A stretch of DNA of 38,189 bases, from NCBI GenBank assembly GCA_019752635.1, contig JAIELX010000049.1:1-38189 (forward strand), in the 5' to 3' direction. This document shows positions 17,341 to 25,086 of this stretch, in pieces (positions within the stretch are counted from its first letter, which is position 1; each line of letters opens with the position of its first letter). The position numbers and the translations under genes are program-made. Below the pieces are notes generated by a model that was not told the DNA's origin, did no database searches, and was given only the letters and a program-made list of their open reading frames with translations. The DNA comes from Candidatus Obscuribacterales bacterium (GTDB taxonomy: Bacteria > Cyanobacteriota > Vampirovibrionia > Obscuribacterales > Obscuribacteraceae).

Positions 17341-19972
17341 CGGATTCCCACTTTTCGCGTTGTGGATAGTTCTATATTCGGTGGCGCCTGCTTCCGGCGC
17401 AGACGTTGCGCTTAGCGGCATAGACGATCATCTTCGGCTTGCCCGGGGAGCGCCGGCTTCCAACATAGTAGCGAAAGCAGATCGCAAACCCGATTCACAA
17501 ACCAGTCCATTCGTCAACTTCGGCAGTCAGGATGAATTAGAGCGTCTAGCGGCTGAGATCAAAAAGCTGTGCGCTCAAGGAGACTACGGCGAATCTCTCA
17601 AGTTAGCGGAGAAAGCATTGAAACTCACTGAATCCGAGTTCGGTTCCTCGCACTTGGAGTACGCTCGAGCGCTAAACAACCTCGCCTTTCACGAGCAGAT
17701 GACGGGAAACTACACTGCAGCTCGCGCACATTTTGACCAGAGTCTCAAAAAGCAAGAAGGAAAGCTTGGACCTGACGACCCGCGTCTTGTGCCCGTACTC
17801 AACAACTTAGGTATGTTGCTCTGCTTTCAGGGCGACGCAGGAGCCGCTGTCCCTCTGCTGAGTCGTGCCCTCAGTCTTGAAGAAAAGGCATTTGGCTCCG
17901 AGTGCATCGATCTGGTGCCCGCCATGAATAACTTAGCCATAGTGCTGGCGGCGGCCGACAACGAAAGACAAAGCATGCAAATCTTGCAGAGAGCAGCCGT
18001 GTTGCAATCCAAGCAACTTAATCCGGACAACGAAGAACTGTGTTTGACGCTCGGGAATCTTGCCTTGCTGCACGAGAAGGCCGGCGATCTACCCGATGCC
18101 GAGACCTGCCTTAAGCGAGTGTTGGAGCTGCGCCAGAAAGCTGGTGATACCACTTCATCCATGTATGCGGAGAGCCTAAACAACTTGGCAATGGTCGAAC
18201 TTGCACGGGGAAAGACGACCGAGGCGCATGCGCACCTCAATGAATCGCTTAGTGTTGCCGAGAAGAGTGAGGGAAAGGAACACATCGATTTGGTGACAAC
18301 GCTGAACAATCTCGCGTCGGTCGAATACTTGAACGGGTCTCGTGAAGCAGCTCGCGAAAGAACTTTCGCGGCAGCAGCCATTGTTGATCGCCATATTCAG
18401 AATGTTTTGCCTTCGTTGTCGTTTTCCGAGCAGAAATCATTTCTTGCAACCAGACTGCCGCGACAAATCTCGACGATGCTCTCAGTGTGCACGGAAGAAG
18501 CAGATTCAGCAAGACTGTATTCCTACTTGGTTCGATGGAAAGGTCTGCTGATTGAATGTCTTCGCTGGCAGTCGCAACTCGGTCGCGTCTTATCGAATCA
18601 GGAACTCGCTGCCGAAGCTAACCAATTGATGGAAGTCCGAAACGAAATTTCGAAGTTGTTCCATTCATCCGGCGACATGGATTTCGAAGTTTGGAAATCT
18701 CGCACTGCCGAGAAAACGAAGGTCAAGGAAGCTTTGGAACGAAGACTGGCGGAAAAGTCCGGGGCCACTGCCGCGTCGGACGTGCTATCCAACATGAGCC
18801 TTGCGCAATTTGCCGCATTGCTCCAGCCCGGCGAGCAACTTGTCGATATCTACGCTTATTCCAACTTGAAGAACAAACCAGGCTATGCTGCATTTTTTTC
18901 GGGACCGGATGGAAAAGTTCAAGTTTCTCGCCTTGAGGATGCCACTGCTTGTAATGCCGCGATAACGCGTTGGCGCAGGAACGTCGTGGCGAACCGCACT
19001 GACGACGCTGCATGGCAGCTAATCAATCAGACGATCGGAAATCTCATAGCAAGCAGACTTCTTCCGTCCAACAAGCGATTGTTCGTGAGTCCTGACGCAT
19101 TGCTCGCCAGTATTCCGCTGAGTTTACTCCAGGATGTGCAGGCGGTTGATGTAGCTGAATTGGATTCGCCGCGAGAACTGGCTTACATTCGCGAAAAGAG
19201 TACTGAAAATCGTGGCGACACCGGTTCTACCGACAAGCGAGCCGAGCACGGCACGATGCTTTGCATTGGCGATTTGAATTTTGGCGACAGTCAGGAGGGA
19301 CTGGTCTTCCCTGCCTTGCCGGGTACGCGAAAGGAATTGACCGGGATTGTCAGTATGGCACTGCGGTCGGGGATGAAGGCTCGCATGATTACCGGTGTCG
19401 ATGCAAAAAAAGAAACAGTTATTGCAGCGATTCCTCTGGCCGAATGTGCGCACATTGCCACACATGGTTTCTTCTCTAAGGGTGGGTTCTCGGCTCAGCT
19501 CCAAGAGCTGAAGTTCTCCTCAGGCAGTAGCACCGCCTCGGTCAATGCTACTGTTACCAGAACACCGCTAGCCGAGTCCGGGTTGGTATTGTCTTGTGCT
19601 GAGGGCGGAAAGGCACCGGATCTTCTCACGGCAGAAGAAATCATCGGCATCAATCCCGGACGCTGTAAGTCTGTCGTTCTCTCGGCCTGCGAAACCGGAC
19701 TGGGTGCCTCGGAGAGTGGTCAAGGCGTGCTCGGTCTTCGCGCTTCATTCATTGCTGCCGGCGTACATAGACTGATCCTATCGCTCTGGAAAGTACCTGA
19801 TGAGTCAAGCACAATGTTAATGGAGCAGTTCTATAGCAACCTTCTCCTGGCGAAGCAACCTCCGGCGGTGGCACTAAAGAATGCTCAGAACTCAGTCAAA
19901 AATGCTCCTTATGGTGCATTCAAGAATCCAATCCACTGGATGGGCTGGGTTCTTGTCGGCGAAGGCTGGTGA
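17327..19972 (+). CDS. Exported TPR-CHAT protein (caspase-like peptidase fold)
   Basis: This is an 881-residue protein. Residues 1-25 look like a signal peptide. Tetratricopeptide repeats of the 42-residue kind (LNNLA pattern) occupy about 65-345, followed by a helical linker. The CHAT domain, a caspase-clan peptidase fold, covers about 585-881. The presumed catalytic pair is intact: His713 in HIATHGF and Cys788 in LSACETG. The C-terminus ends with the usual HW..WVLVG element. CHAT proteins with TPRs cleave protein targets in several regulatory and defence systems, the best known being the TPR-CHAT partner of type III-E CRISPR. This one appears to be outside the cytoplasm and has no CRISPR nearby. 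The start overlaps the preceding gene by 14 bases. Confidence 0.9.
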   Translation: MLRTNGFPLFALWIVLYSVAPASGADVALSGIDDHLRLARGAPASNIVAKADRKPDSQTSPFVNFGSQDELERLAAEIKKLCAQGDYGESLKLAEKALKLTESEFGSSHLEYARALNNLAFHEQMTGNYTAARAHFDQSLKKQEGKLGPDDPRLVPVLNNLGMLLCFQGDAGAAVPLLSRALSLEEKAFGSECIDLVPAMNNLAIVLAAADNERQSMQILQRAAVLQSKQLNPDNEELCLTLGNLALLHEKAGDLPDAETCLKRVLELRQKAGDTTSSMYAESLNNLAMVELARGKTTEAHAHLNESLSVAEKSEGKEHIDLVTTLNNLASVEYLNGSREAARERTFAAAAIVDRHIQNVLPSLSFSEQKSFLATRLPRQISTMLSVCTEEADSARLYSYLVRWKGLLIECLRWQSQLGRVLSNQELAAEANQLMEVRNEISKLFHSSGDMDFEVWKSRTAEKTKVKEALERRLAEKSGATAASDVLSNMSLAQFAALLQPGEQLVDIYAYSNLKNKPGYAAFFSGPDGKVQVSRLEDATACNAAITRWRRNVVANRTDDAAWQLINQTIGNLIASRLLPSNKRLFVSPDALLASIPLSLLQDVQAVDVAELDSPRELAYIREKSTENRGDTGSTDKRAEHGTMLCIGDLNFGDSQEGLVFPALPGTRKELTGIVSMALRSGMKARMITGVDAKKETVIAAIPLAECAHIATHGFFSKGGFSAQLQELKFSSGSSTASVNATVTRTPLAESGLVLSCAEGGKAPDLLTAEEIIGINPGRCKSVVLSACETGLGASESGQGVLGLRASFIAAGVHRLILSLWKVPDESSTMLMEQFYSNLLLAKQPPAVALKNAQNSVKNAPYGAFKNPIHWMGWVLVGEGW

Positions 19973-20018
19973 TGCTACGTTCGGACCAAATCCTGATGGG
20001 TCTGTTTCCCGATGGCAC

Positions 20019-21284
20019 TTAGTGAAAGAAGAACGGCTGCACGCGTGCTGGACCGACCGGTGTCGCGCTGCCCGGTAATAGTTTCGGAGTTGACGGGGTC
20101 TTGAAGTCCGGCACGCAACTGGCCAGGACACCGTTCTCGTCGCGCGTGTACTTGCCCTTGCCAAAGGTGCGATCAATCTCTTCCTGGTCTGCGGCTTTTA
20201 CTATTCGGTAGAGCGATGGAAACTGCTCTTGGAGTGTCGCACGAGTCTCCTGGCTGTAACGGTACATCATCAATCCCTCGGCGAAGTGCTCCATGGGATT
20301 TGGAAAATATGTGGTGGCCGGTGGTACCACGGCTATATCTCTAACTTGCCTGGTCGATAAGCGCACTGCCTGGTACTGTCGCCTTACGATAGTCCCGCTT
20401 TCGGACAGGGGCTGGCCTGAGGCGTTACAGCGTACCCATTCATTTGTTACCTGCGAGCGTTTGTAACCGAAACCGTCGTTCGTTAATATGCGCCACCCCT
20501 GCTCTCCAGTAGTGCTATTTATGAAATGGGACCAACCGATCCGCGAGAAGTATTTCCAACTCTCACCACCGATCGGTCGCCAGCCGAGCCTGTAGGATGC
20601 ATTGTGTGCCAATTCGTGAATCAAAACTCTTTCTAGCTCGCCGCTGAACTCTTCATCATCTGCCGGCTCTACTTTTATGACGGGACTTCTGGTCCCGGGA
20701 TCTATCGACCAGTTTGCGGCGGTCCCGGGGATGCAAGGTTCTTTGAGAAACAGAATCGGAACACCTTGGGAGCGGGGGGAGACTGTGGCTAAGTGCGACG
20801 GGGCCGATTGCTCTAAGGCGCAAGCCAGACAGAGCAATTCTCCCAATTTCGGTTGACGAATAGCGATGTGATTAGCGCGAGTGCTGAGGTTTTGACCAAC
20901 CAACCGGTTGCCCTCAACGTCGATGGAAAAACGTTCTTTTAGTTTGAGCGCCAGGGCCTCTCTAATACCTTGCAGGTGCTGTTTGTCCAACTCTTGAGTA
21001 GAATTCACTGTCGTGCGATAGATCACCTTCTTTCTGTTCTGCTGAATAATGAAGTATTCGCGCTGACCTTGTTGTTCTTCAATCAGTAGAGCGTGGTCGG
21101 CGCAGTACTCGCAGGACAGCTGCACTTTCAAGCTCGGTAAACCTTTCTCGTCCGTTTGCTCCAGCCCTTCGGAGAGAAATGTTGAGCTTTGAAAAGCATT
21201 CGTATCTTGTGATACTAGAGGCGATGCGCCTATTACCGCCAGCGCACAGCACAGTGCGCAAGCAGCACGTTTAGCCGTGCCCAT
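20019..21284 (-). CDS. Exported HExxH metallopeptidase (gluzincin-like)
   Basis: This is a 421-residue protein. Residues 1-25 form a Cys/Ala-rich signal peptide. A zinc site HELAH lies at about residues 223-227 after a hydrophobic VLI, the usual helix start. About 110 residues later MEHFAEGLMMY offers a Glu as third ligand and a downstream Tyr, an arrangement seen in gluzincins of the anthrax-lethal-factor/toxin-peptidase kind. The exact family is not certain. The N-terminal half has Cys pairs (CEYC, CLAC) and may be a separate domain. I chose the ATG at 21284 because GGAG lies 8 bases before it and a signal peptide follows. The upstream ATG at 21365 lacks a site. It is divergent from the Tad-like cluster. 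Confidence 0.75.
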   Translation of the reverse strand: MGTAKRAACALCCALAVIGASPLVSQDTNAFQSSTFLSEGLEQTDEKGLPSLKVQLSCEYCADHALLIEEQQGQREYFIIQQNRKKVIYRTTVNSTQELDKQHLQGIREALALKLKERFSIDVEGNRLVGQNLSTRANHIAIRQPKLGELLCLACALEQSAPSHLATVSPRSQGVPILFLKEPCIPGTAANWSIDPGTRSPVIKVEPADDEEFSGELERVLIHELAHNASYRLGWRPIGGESWKYFSRIGWSHFINSTTGEQGWRILTNDGFGYKRSQVTNEWVRCNASGQPLSESGTIVRRQYQAVRLSTRQVRDIAVVPPATTYFPNPMEHFAEGLMMYRYSQETRATLQEQFPSLYRIVKAADQEEIDRTFGKGKYTRDENGVLASCVPDFKTPSTPKLLPGSATPVGPARVQPFFFH

Positions 21285-21602
21285 TGCATTTACTCCGGTA
21301 ACCCTATAAACATCGTTCCATCTTGTCGATGTCTCGACATCCCCCGAAAGGGTTTTGAAAATCATTCATTCAAGGTTAGGGTGATCTTTCTTTCGGTCAG
21401 TTGCGAAACTAACCCGGTGCGCATAATTCCCATAGTAGAGTCTTTCCCGTCTCGCTGCGAGATCCGCTGAGCAGAGAATATCCCCCGGGCGAGTGATTTC
21501 TCGCAGGAGTGAGTCTGGTCGGCATTTCCAGAAACTAGCCGAAGGATTGATATGGTGGCACTCGTACTTTGCTAACTTGAAAATGCATCCGGAGGAAGAA
21601 AA
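21285..21602. promoter_or_regulatory. Divergent promoter region between peptidase and Tad-like cluster
   Basis: This is 318 bases of apparently non-coding DNA. It contains a GGAGGA ribosome site just before the start at 21603 and a TTGATA about 55 bases before that start. The expected -10 after 17 bases is poor, so I give no exact promoter. Nothing else stands out. Confidence 0.35.
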
Positions 21603-21965
21603 ATGATTTCATTAGCACCTACCATTCAGTACTTGAAGTGCAGCATTTGTTATATGGCAGACCAGCGTGAGCGCTTGCGCACCATGAGGTTAGTCTGTCA
21701 GGCTCATTCCTTACAAAAACACGCTGACTTTCTTGATCGCATTCATGCCGACAGTGCCATCTTTGAGCATGAAAGAGCTGCGCGCTATTGTGCACTCAGA
21801 TATTGGACCGAGCATAAGTACTGCTGCGCTCCGGCCGTGAACACAATGGTGCTACTGCAGTATGTCGAACATTTGAAGCCCGTTTCTCAGAATTGGGGAG
21901 CTCTTTCCGACTTTGAGACTGACTGGCTAAGCGGCACTACGGGCTCATCTTCGAAGCAACAATAA
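21603..21965 (+). CDS. Small Cys/His-rich protein of unknown function, first gene of Tad-like cluster
   Basis: This is a 120-residue protein that I do not recognise. It has no signal peptide. Cys and His are frequent (CSIC near residue 13, HKYCC near 75), with several helical stretches and a Ser/Thr/Gln tail. GGAGGA lies about 5 bases before the ATG, one of the best ribosome sites in the window. Its stop is 11 bases ahead of the TadE-like start, so the three genes 21603-23468 form one operon. A role linked to the pilus-like proteins is inferred only from this position. Confidence 0.75.
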   Translation: MISLAPTIQYLKCSICYMADQRERLRTMRLVCQAHSLQKHADFLDRIHADSAIFEHERAARYCALRYWTEHKYCCAPAVNTMVLLQYVEHLKPVSQNWGALSDFETDWLSGTTGSSSKQQ

Positions 21966-21976
21966 GGATGGAACAG

Positions 21977-22432
21977 ATGACTAAGTATACGATGTCCCCT
22001 AAATTGAAAACTCCTTCAAATTGCGGGTCGGCGCTAGTGGAAATGTCTTGCGCGCTCTGCGTTATGCTTCCGATAGCAGTTGCCATACTTTTGTTTAGCG
22101 TTGGAACTTGTCAAACACTATTTGCTAAAGCGTCGCTGCAGCACTGTGCAAGTACTGCTGCGCGGCAGCTGTCGGTTGCCTACGGGAGAGATCCGGACAT
22201 AACGACTAGTAGAAGCGCGCAGGATGTAACCATTCTGGATCACATTCGTATGCCGCCAGTGCTTTGTGAAACCGAGCAATTTGACGATCCTGTTTTTGAT
22301 CTGGAAAGCGCTTTCAACACTGTCAAGGTATCAGTTCGTTATCCCGCACCAGGCAAGCAAAATTGGATTTTGTCGTTGCCGTTCTTTGATGCCGCACCGT
22401 TGCGCGCCACCGCTACGTACCCGCTTAACTAG
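21977..22432 (+). CDS. TadE-like pilus-assembly protein
   Basis: This is a 151-residue protein with the TadE-type layout. A short polar N-terminus is followed by GSALVEMSCALCVMLPIAVAILLFSVG: Gly-Ser-Ala, then Glu, then a transmembrane segment. A 100-residue extracytoplasmic part carries Cys residues. In Flp/Tad pili such minor pseudopilins sit in the inner membrane and help assemble the fibre. The ATG at 21977 is preferred because AAGG ends 9 bases before it; the ATG at 21968 directly abuts that site. It lies 10 bases from the TadG-like gene. The ATPase, platform and secretin genes of the system are not in this window. Confidence 0.8.
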   Translation: MTKYTMSPKLKTPSNCGSALVEMSCALCVMLPIAVAILLFSVGTCQTLFAKASLQHCASTAARQLSVAYGRDPDITTSRSAQDVTILDHIRMPPVLCETEQFDDPVFDLESAFNTVKVSVRYPAPGKQNWILSLPFFDAAPLRATATYPLN

Positions 22433-22442
22433 AGGTAAGCCC

Positions 22443-23468
22443 ATGCTTTTGTCCAGAACTCAATCCGGCCAATGCTGCACTGCTGCTATGGTTGTCCTTT
22501 TGCTTTCATTGTTATTACTTGGTGGACTTACTTTTGATGGCGTACATCTTTTGTTGGTCAAGGAACAGTTGCAGCAGGCCGTCGATGCTGCCGCCATTGC
22601 CGGAGCGCATCATCTTCCCGATGGTCGGGCGGATGCCGAAGCATCTGCTCTGTATGTTCTTTCAAGACACATTTTGGAGGGTGGTGAGCTGGGCCGCGGA
22701 CTTGGACGGACAGCAGAAATATTGGCTCTTGCTCCATTCGATACCAATGCTGGTTCGGTGCAAGTGAAGGCGACACTTGAAGTTCCGACACTTACGGGAG
22801 GGCTGACTAACTGCCGAACGATCGATGTCAGCGCCAGTGCTTTGGCTGGTTCTGAGTATCCACTTCGTCGACTGCACGCCGATCAGGCTTTTCCCTTGGC
22901 TGTCAGCTTGGATCGCAGACCACTCCTGGACGGCGTCTACCAGCCCGCACTTAATAGCAAAAGGCTCGGTGATGAATTTATCTTGTATCTGGGGCCCAAT
23001 GCTGCCAAGAATGCGGACCTAATCGGTTTCGACGGCTGCGCATCGAAAGAAGTAATCGAAGCGCAAATGCGAATGGCCCTCGGACTCAATGACACCGAGC
23101 ATGGCGTCACTCCGTCGGTTTCGGTCGGTCAGCAGATTTACCTCACAAATGGAATTCTGGGCAAGGACCTCATCGTTAAATCGGACATAAAGGCCGCTCT
23201 GTTGTCGGGCGCCGGCATCATTGTGCCTGCGATTGAAGGCGAGCCTCCTTATAATCAGCAGACCAAGGTCGTTGGCTTCGTCGGGTTGAAAATTCTTGCT
23301 GTTAAGTTCCAAGAGAATGCCAGCGACCCGATGAATGCTATTGAGGAAATTCATGCGCGAATCGAGCACCTGCCGGTGCGGGGAGAAACAGGTTTCGTGC
23401 CTGTGAGCGCTTCCAGTGAAAATGCTGTTCGTGCAATCGGAGTCTATCCTGTCCAACTATTGGAATGA
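22443..23468 (+). CDS. TadG-like (Flp pilus assembly TadE/G family) protein
   Basis: This is a 341-residue protein. The N-terminus SGQCCTAAMVVLLLSLLLLGGLTFDGVHLLLVKEQLQ is the typical Tad-family membrane anchor, followed by the AVDAAAIAGAHHL element. These proteins are inserted in the inner membrane with a large outside domain. Here about 280 residues lie beyond the anchor, with no von Willebrand A motif that I can see. AGAGG lies about 7 bases before the ATG at 22443. A longer frame from 22266 overlaps the upstream gene and has no ribosome site, so it is not used. It is the last gene of the three-gene operon. Confidence 0.82.
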   Translation: MLLSRTQSGQCCTAAMVVLLLSLLLLGGLTFDGVHLLLVKEQLQQAVDAAAIAGAHHLPDGRADAEASALYVLSRHILEGGELGRGLGRTAEILALAPFDTNAGSVQVKATLEVPTLTGGLTNCRTIDVSASALAGSEYPLRRLHADQAFPLAVSLDRRPLLDGVYQPALNSKRLGDEFILYLGPNAAKNADLIGFDGCASKEVIEAQMRMALGLNDTEHGVTPSVSVGQQIYLTNGILGKDLIVKSDIKAALLSGAGIIVPAIEGEPPYNQQTKVVGFVGLKILAVKFQENASDPMNAIEEIHARIEHLPVRGETGFVPVSASSENAVRAIGVYPVQLLE

Positions 23469-23483
23469 TGTCTCGAAAAAGTC

Positions 23484-23515
23484 GAACCCGACCCCCGGAA
23501 GAAGGGATCGGGTTC
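23484..23515 (+). terminator. Possible terminator after the Tad-like operon
   Basis: GAACCCGA (23484-23491) pairs with TCGGGTTC (23508-23515), and inner CCC/GGG pairing can extend the hairpin. It lies 16 bases past the stop codon. No T-tract follows, so it may act with Rho or as a 3' stabiliser instead. Confidence 0.45.
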
Positions 23516-24012
23516 TGTGGTCATGTTCTCGCGGAAATGAGATCAGATGCTGCGCTCTAAGCACCTTTACTAACAAGTGGGACCGAACCGGGATCGGTTA
23601 AGCACCGGATTGAGTGGCAACCTCATTCCAACTATATTAGCCGGAAGTCATGAGAAGTTCATTAGTTGTCTACAGTCTCATTAGTATTATCCGCAAAAAC
23701 CTAATCTCGTGCGCTTGATAACAGGTTGATCGACAGGGCTGGCCCGGGTTTGGTACCGCCGAAGTGGTCGCCGGATATTAGTCAAGAAGAACACTGAAAG
23801 CCGCTCAATACTAACTGTCACTCATTATGCCGATGTTATTCTTATATTCTTGCCTGTTATTCCATGGATCTGCGGTACCTGGTGTAACTGAAGGTAGTGG
23901 CAGGAGCGCCTGGCATTCCCTCCTTCTCGCCGTGACGCGCTCACGTGCATGGGGATCGCGCTGTCAGCGGGTATATACATAATCTATTCCCGCCAAACGA
24001 CTGCATCCCAAT
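23516..24012. other. Intergenic region without a supported gene
   Basis: About 500 bases before the first kinase gene. No open frame with a ribosome site or family feature was seen on either strand. An AT-rich stretch, TATATACATAAT, near 23971-23982 may hold the -10 of the kinase operon, but no -35 is clear. A small RNA cannot be excluded by eye. Confidence 0.45.
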
Positions 24013-25086
24013 ATGGCAGAAACAACAACCGCTCGTAAACGCAAGTGTCTTAATTGCGATAGAGAGTATCAGATATCCGAGGAAGTCCTGGTTTGTCCGG
24101 ACGATGGGGATCTATTGACTCCTGTGGTTGAGGATTCATTATTAAACGTATTGTTTGATGAGAAGTACCTTCTCCTTGAAGTATTGGGTGAAGGCGGTTA
24201 CGGCCGGGTCTACAAAGCTCGACACCTGCTTATGCAAAAGATCGTTGCGGTTAAGGTGCTGTTGGCCGAACTGGAGACGCTGGAAGCGCTGAATCGCTTC
24301 GAGGCTGAAGCGAGGGCGACGAATCAGTTGACCCACCCGAACATTGTTGCCGTGTTCGACTATGGAGTGTCTCCCCGCCCGTACATGGTCATGGAGTATG
24401 TTGAAGGAGAGACGCTCGATCAGCTCCTCGCCAGGGAAGGTCCTTTGTCCGTCGATCGATTCGTGTCGTTATTTGATCAGATATGCCTGGGGCTCTCTCT
24501 GGCACACGGTAGGCAATTGCTGCATCGCGATCTCAAACCAAGTAACATAATCATCGATCGACACACTGGAACGCCGAAGATTCTTGATTTTGGCGTGGTG
24601 AAAATTTTCGGCGAAGACAGAACTTTGTCGGGACAGACTGTAGGCAGCCCGCCGTATATGAGTCCGGAACAATGCATGGGCAAAGAGCTGGACGCTAGTG
24701 CGGATGTCTATTCGCTGGGCTGCGTCATGTATGAGACCCTCACTGGATTGCGCGCGTTCGACGGAGAGAATGCAATTGAATGTATGTACAAACATTTCAA
24801 TGTAACTCCGGCACCAATCGGTACCATTCGAAAGGAAGCACTGCCTCGAGGCTTAGATTACCTGATTGCACGCACGATGGCGGACTATAAGGATCGCTAC
24901 AAGAACGTCGAGGACCTGCGTGCGGATCTGCAAAAGGTGGCGCAGGGAACCATGAGTAAGCGCTTGCCAAAGATTTCGCGTGTGACTTATCGCAAAACCG
25001 TAAATGTGTTGGCAACGATCTCTTTAATCGGTAGTTGGACCATCGTAGTGTGTGCCCTGCTTATCTACTTGATGAATTTTCTATGA
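24013..25086 (+). CDS. Membrane-anchored Ser/Thr protein kinase with N-terminal Cys-rich segment
   Basis: This is a 357-residue protein. Residues 12-33 read CLNC...CPDDG, a zinc-ribbon-like knuckle with only three Cys. The Hanks-type kinase domain runs from about 50 to 312: Gly-loop GEGGYGRVY (59-67), ATP-binding Lys81, HRDLKPSN (171-178) with catalytic Asp173, Asp192 of DFG, and the PPYMSPEQ activation region. Residues 330-352 form one transmembrane helix, leaving almost nothing outside. Such kinases phosphorylate Ser/Thr of cytoplasmic proteins. No good ribosome site precedes the ATG. The stop overlaps the next kinase's ATG as ATGA, so the two are made together and may form a pair. Confidence 0.93.
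   Translation: MAETTTARKRKCLNCDREYQISEEVLVCPDDGDLLTPVVEDSLLNVLFDEKYLLLEVLGEGGYGRVYKARHLLMQKIVAVKVLLAELETLEALNRFEAEARATNQLTHPNIVAVFDYGVSPRPYMVMEYVEGETLDQLLAREGPLSVDRFVSLFDQICLGLSLAHGRQLLHRDLKPSNIIIDRHTGTPKILDFGVVKIFGEDRTLSGQTVGSPPYMSPEQCMGKELDASADVYSLGCVMYETLTGLRAFDGENAIECMYKHFNVTPAPIGTIRKEALPRGLDYLIARTMADYKDRYKNVEDLRADLQKVAQGTMSKRLPKISRVTYRKTVNVLATISLIGSWTIVVCALLIYLMNFL

Noticed and set aside
22266..22442. Upstream extension of the TadG-like frame
   Set aside because: It overlaps the TadE-like gene in another frame and has no ribosome site; the ATG at 22443 has AGAGG and begins the membrane anchor.
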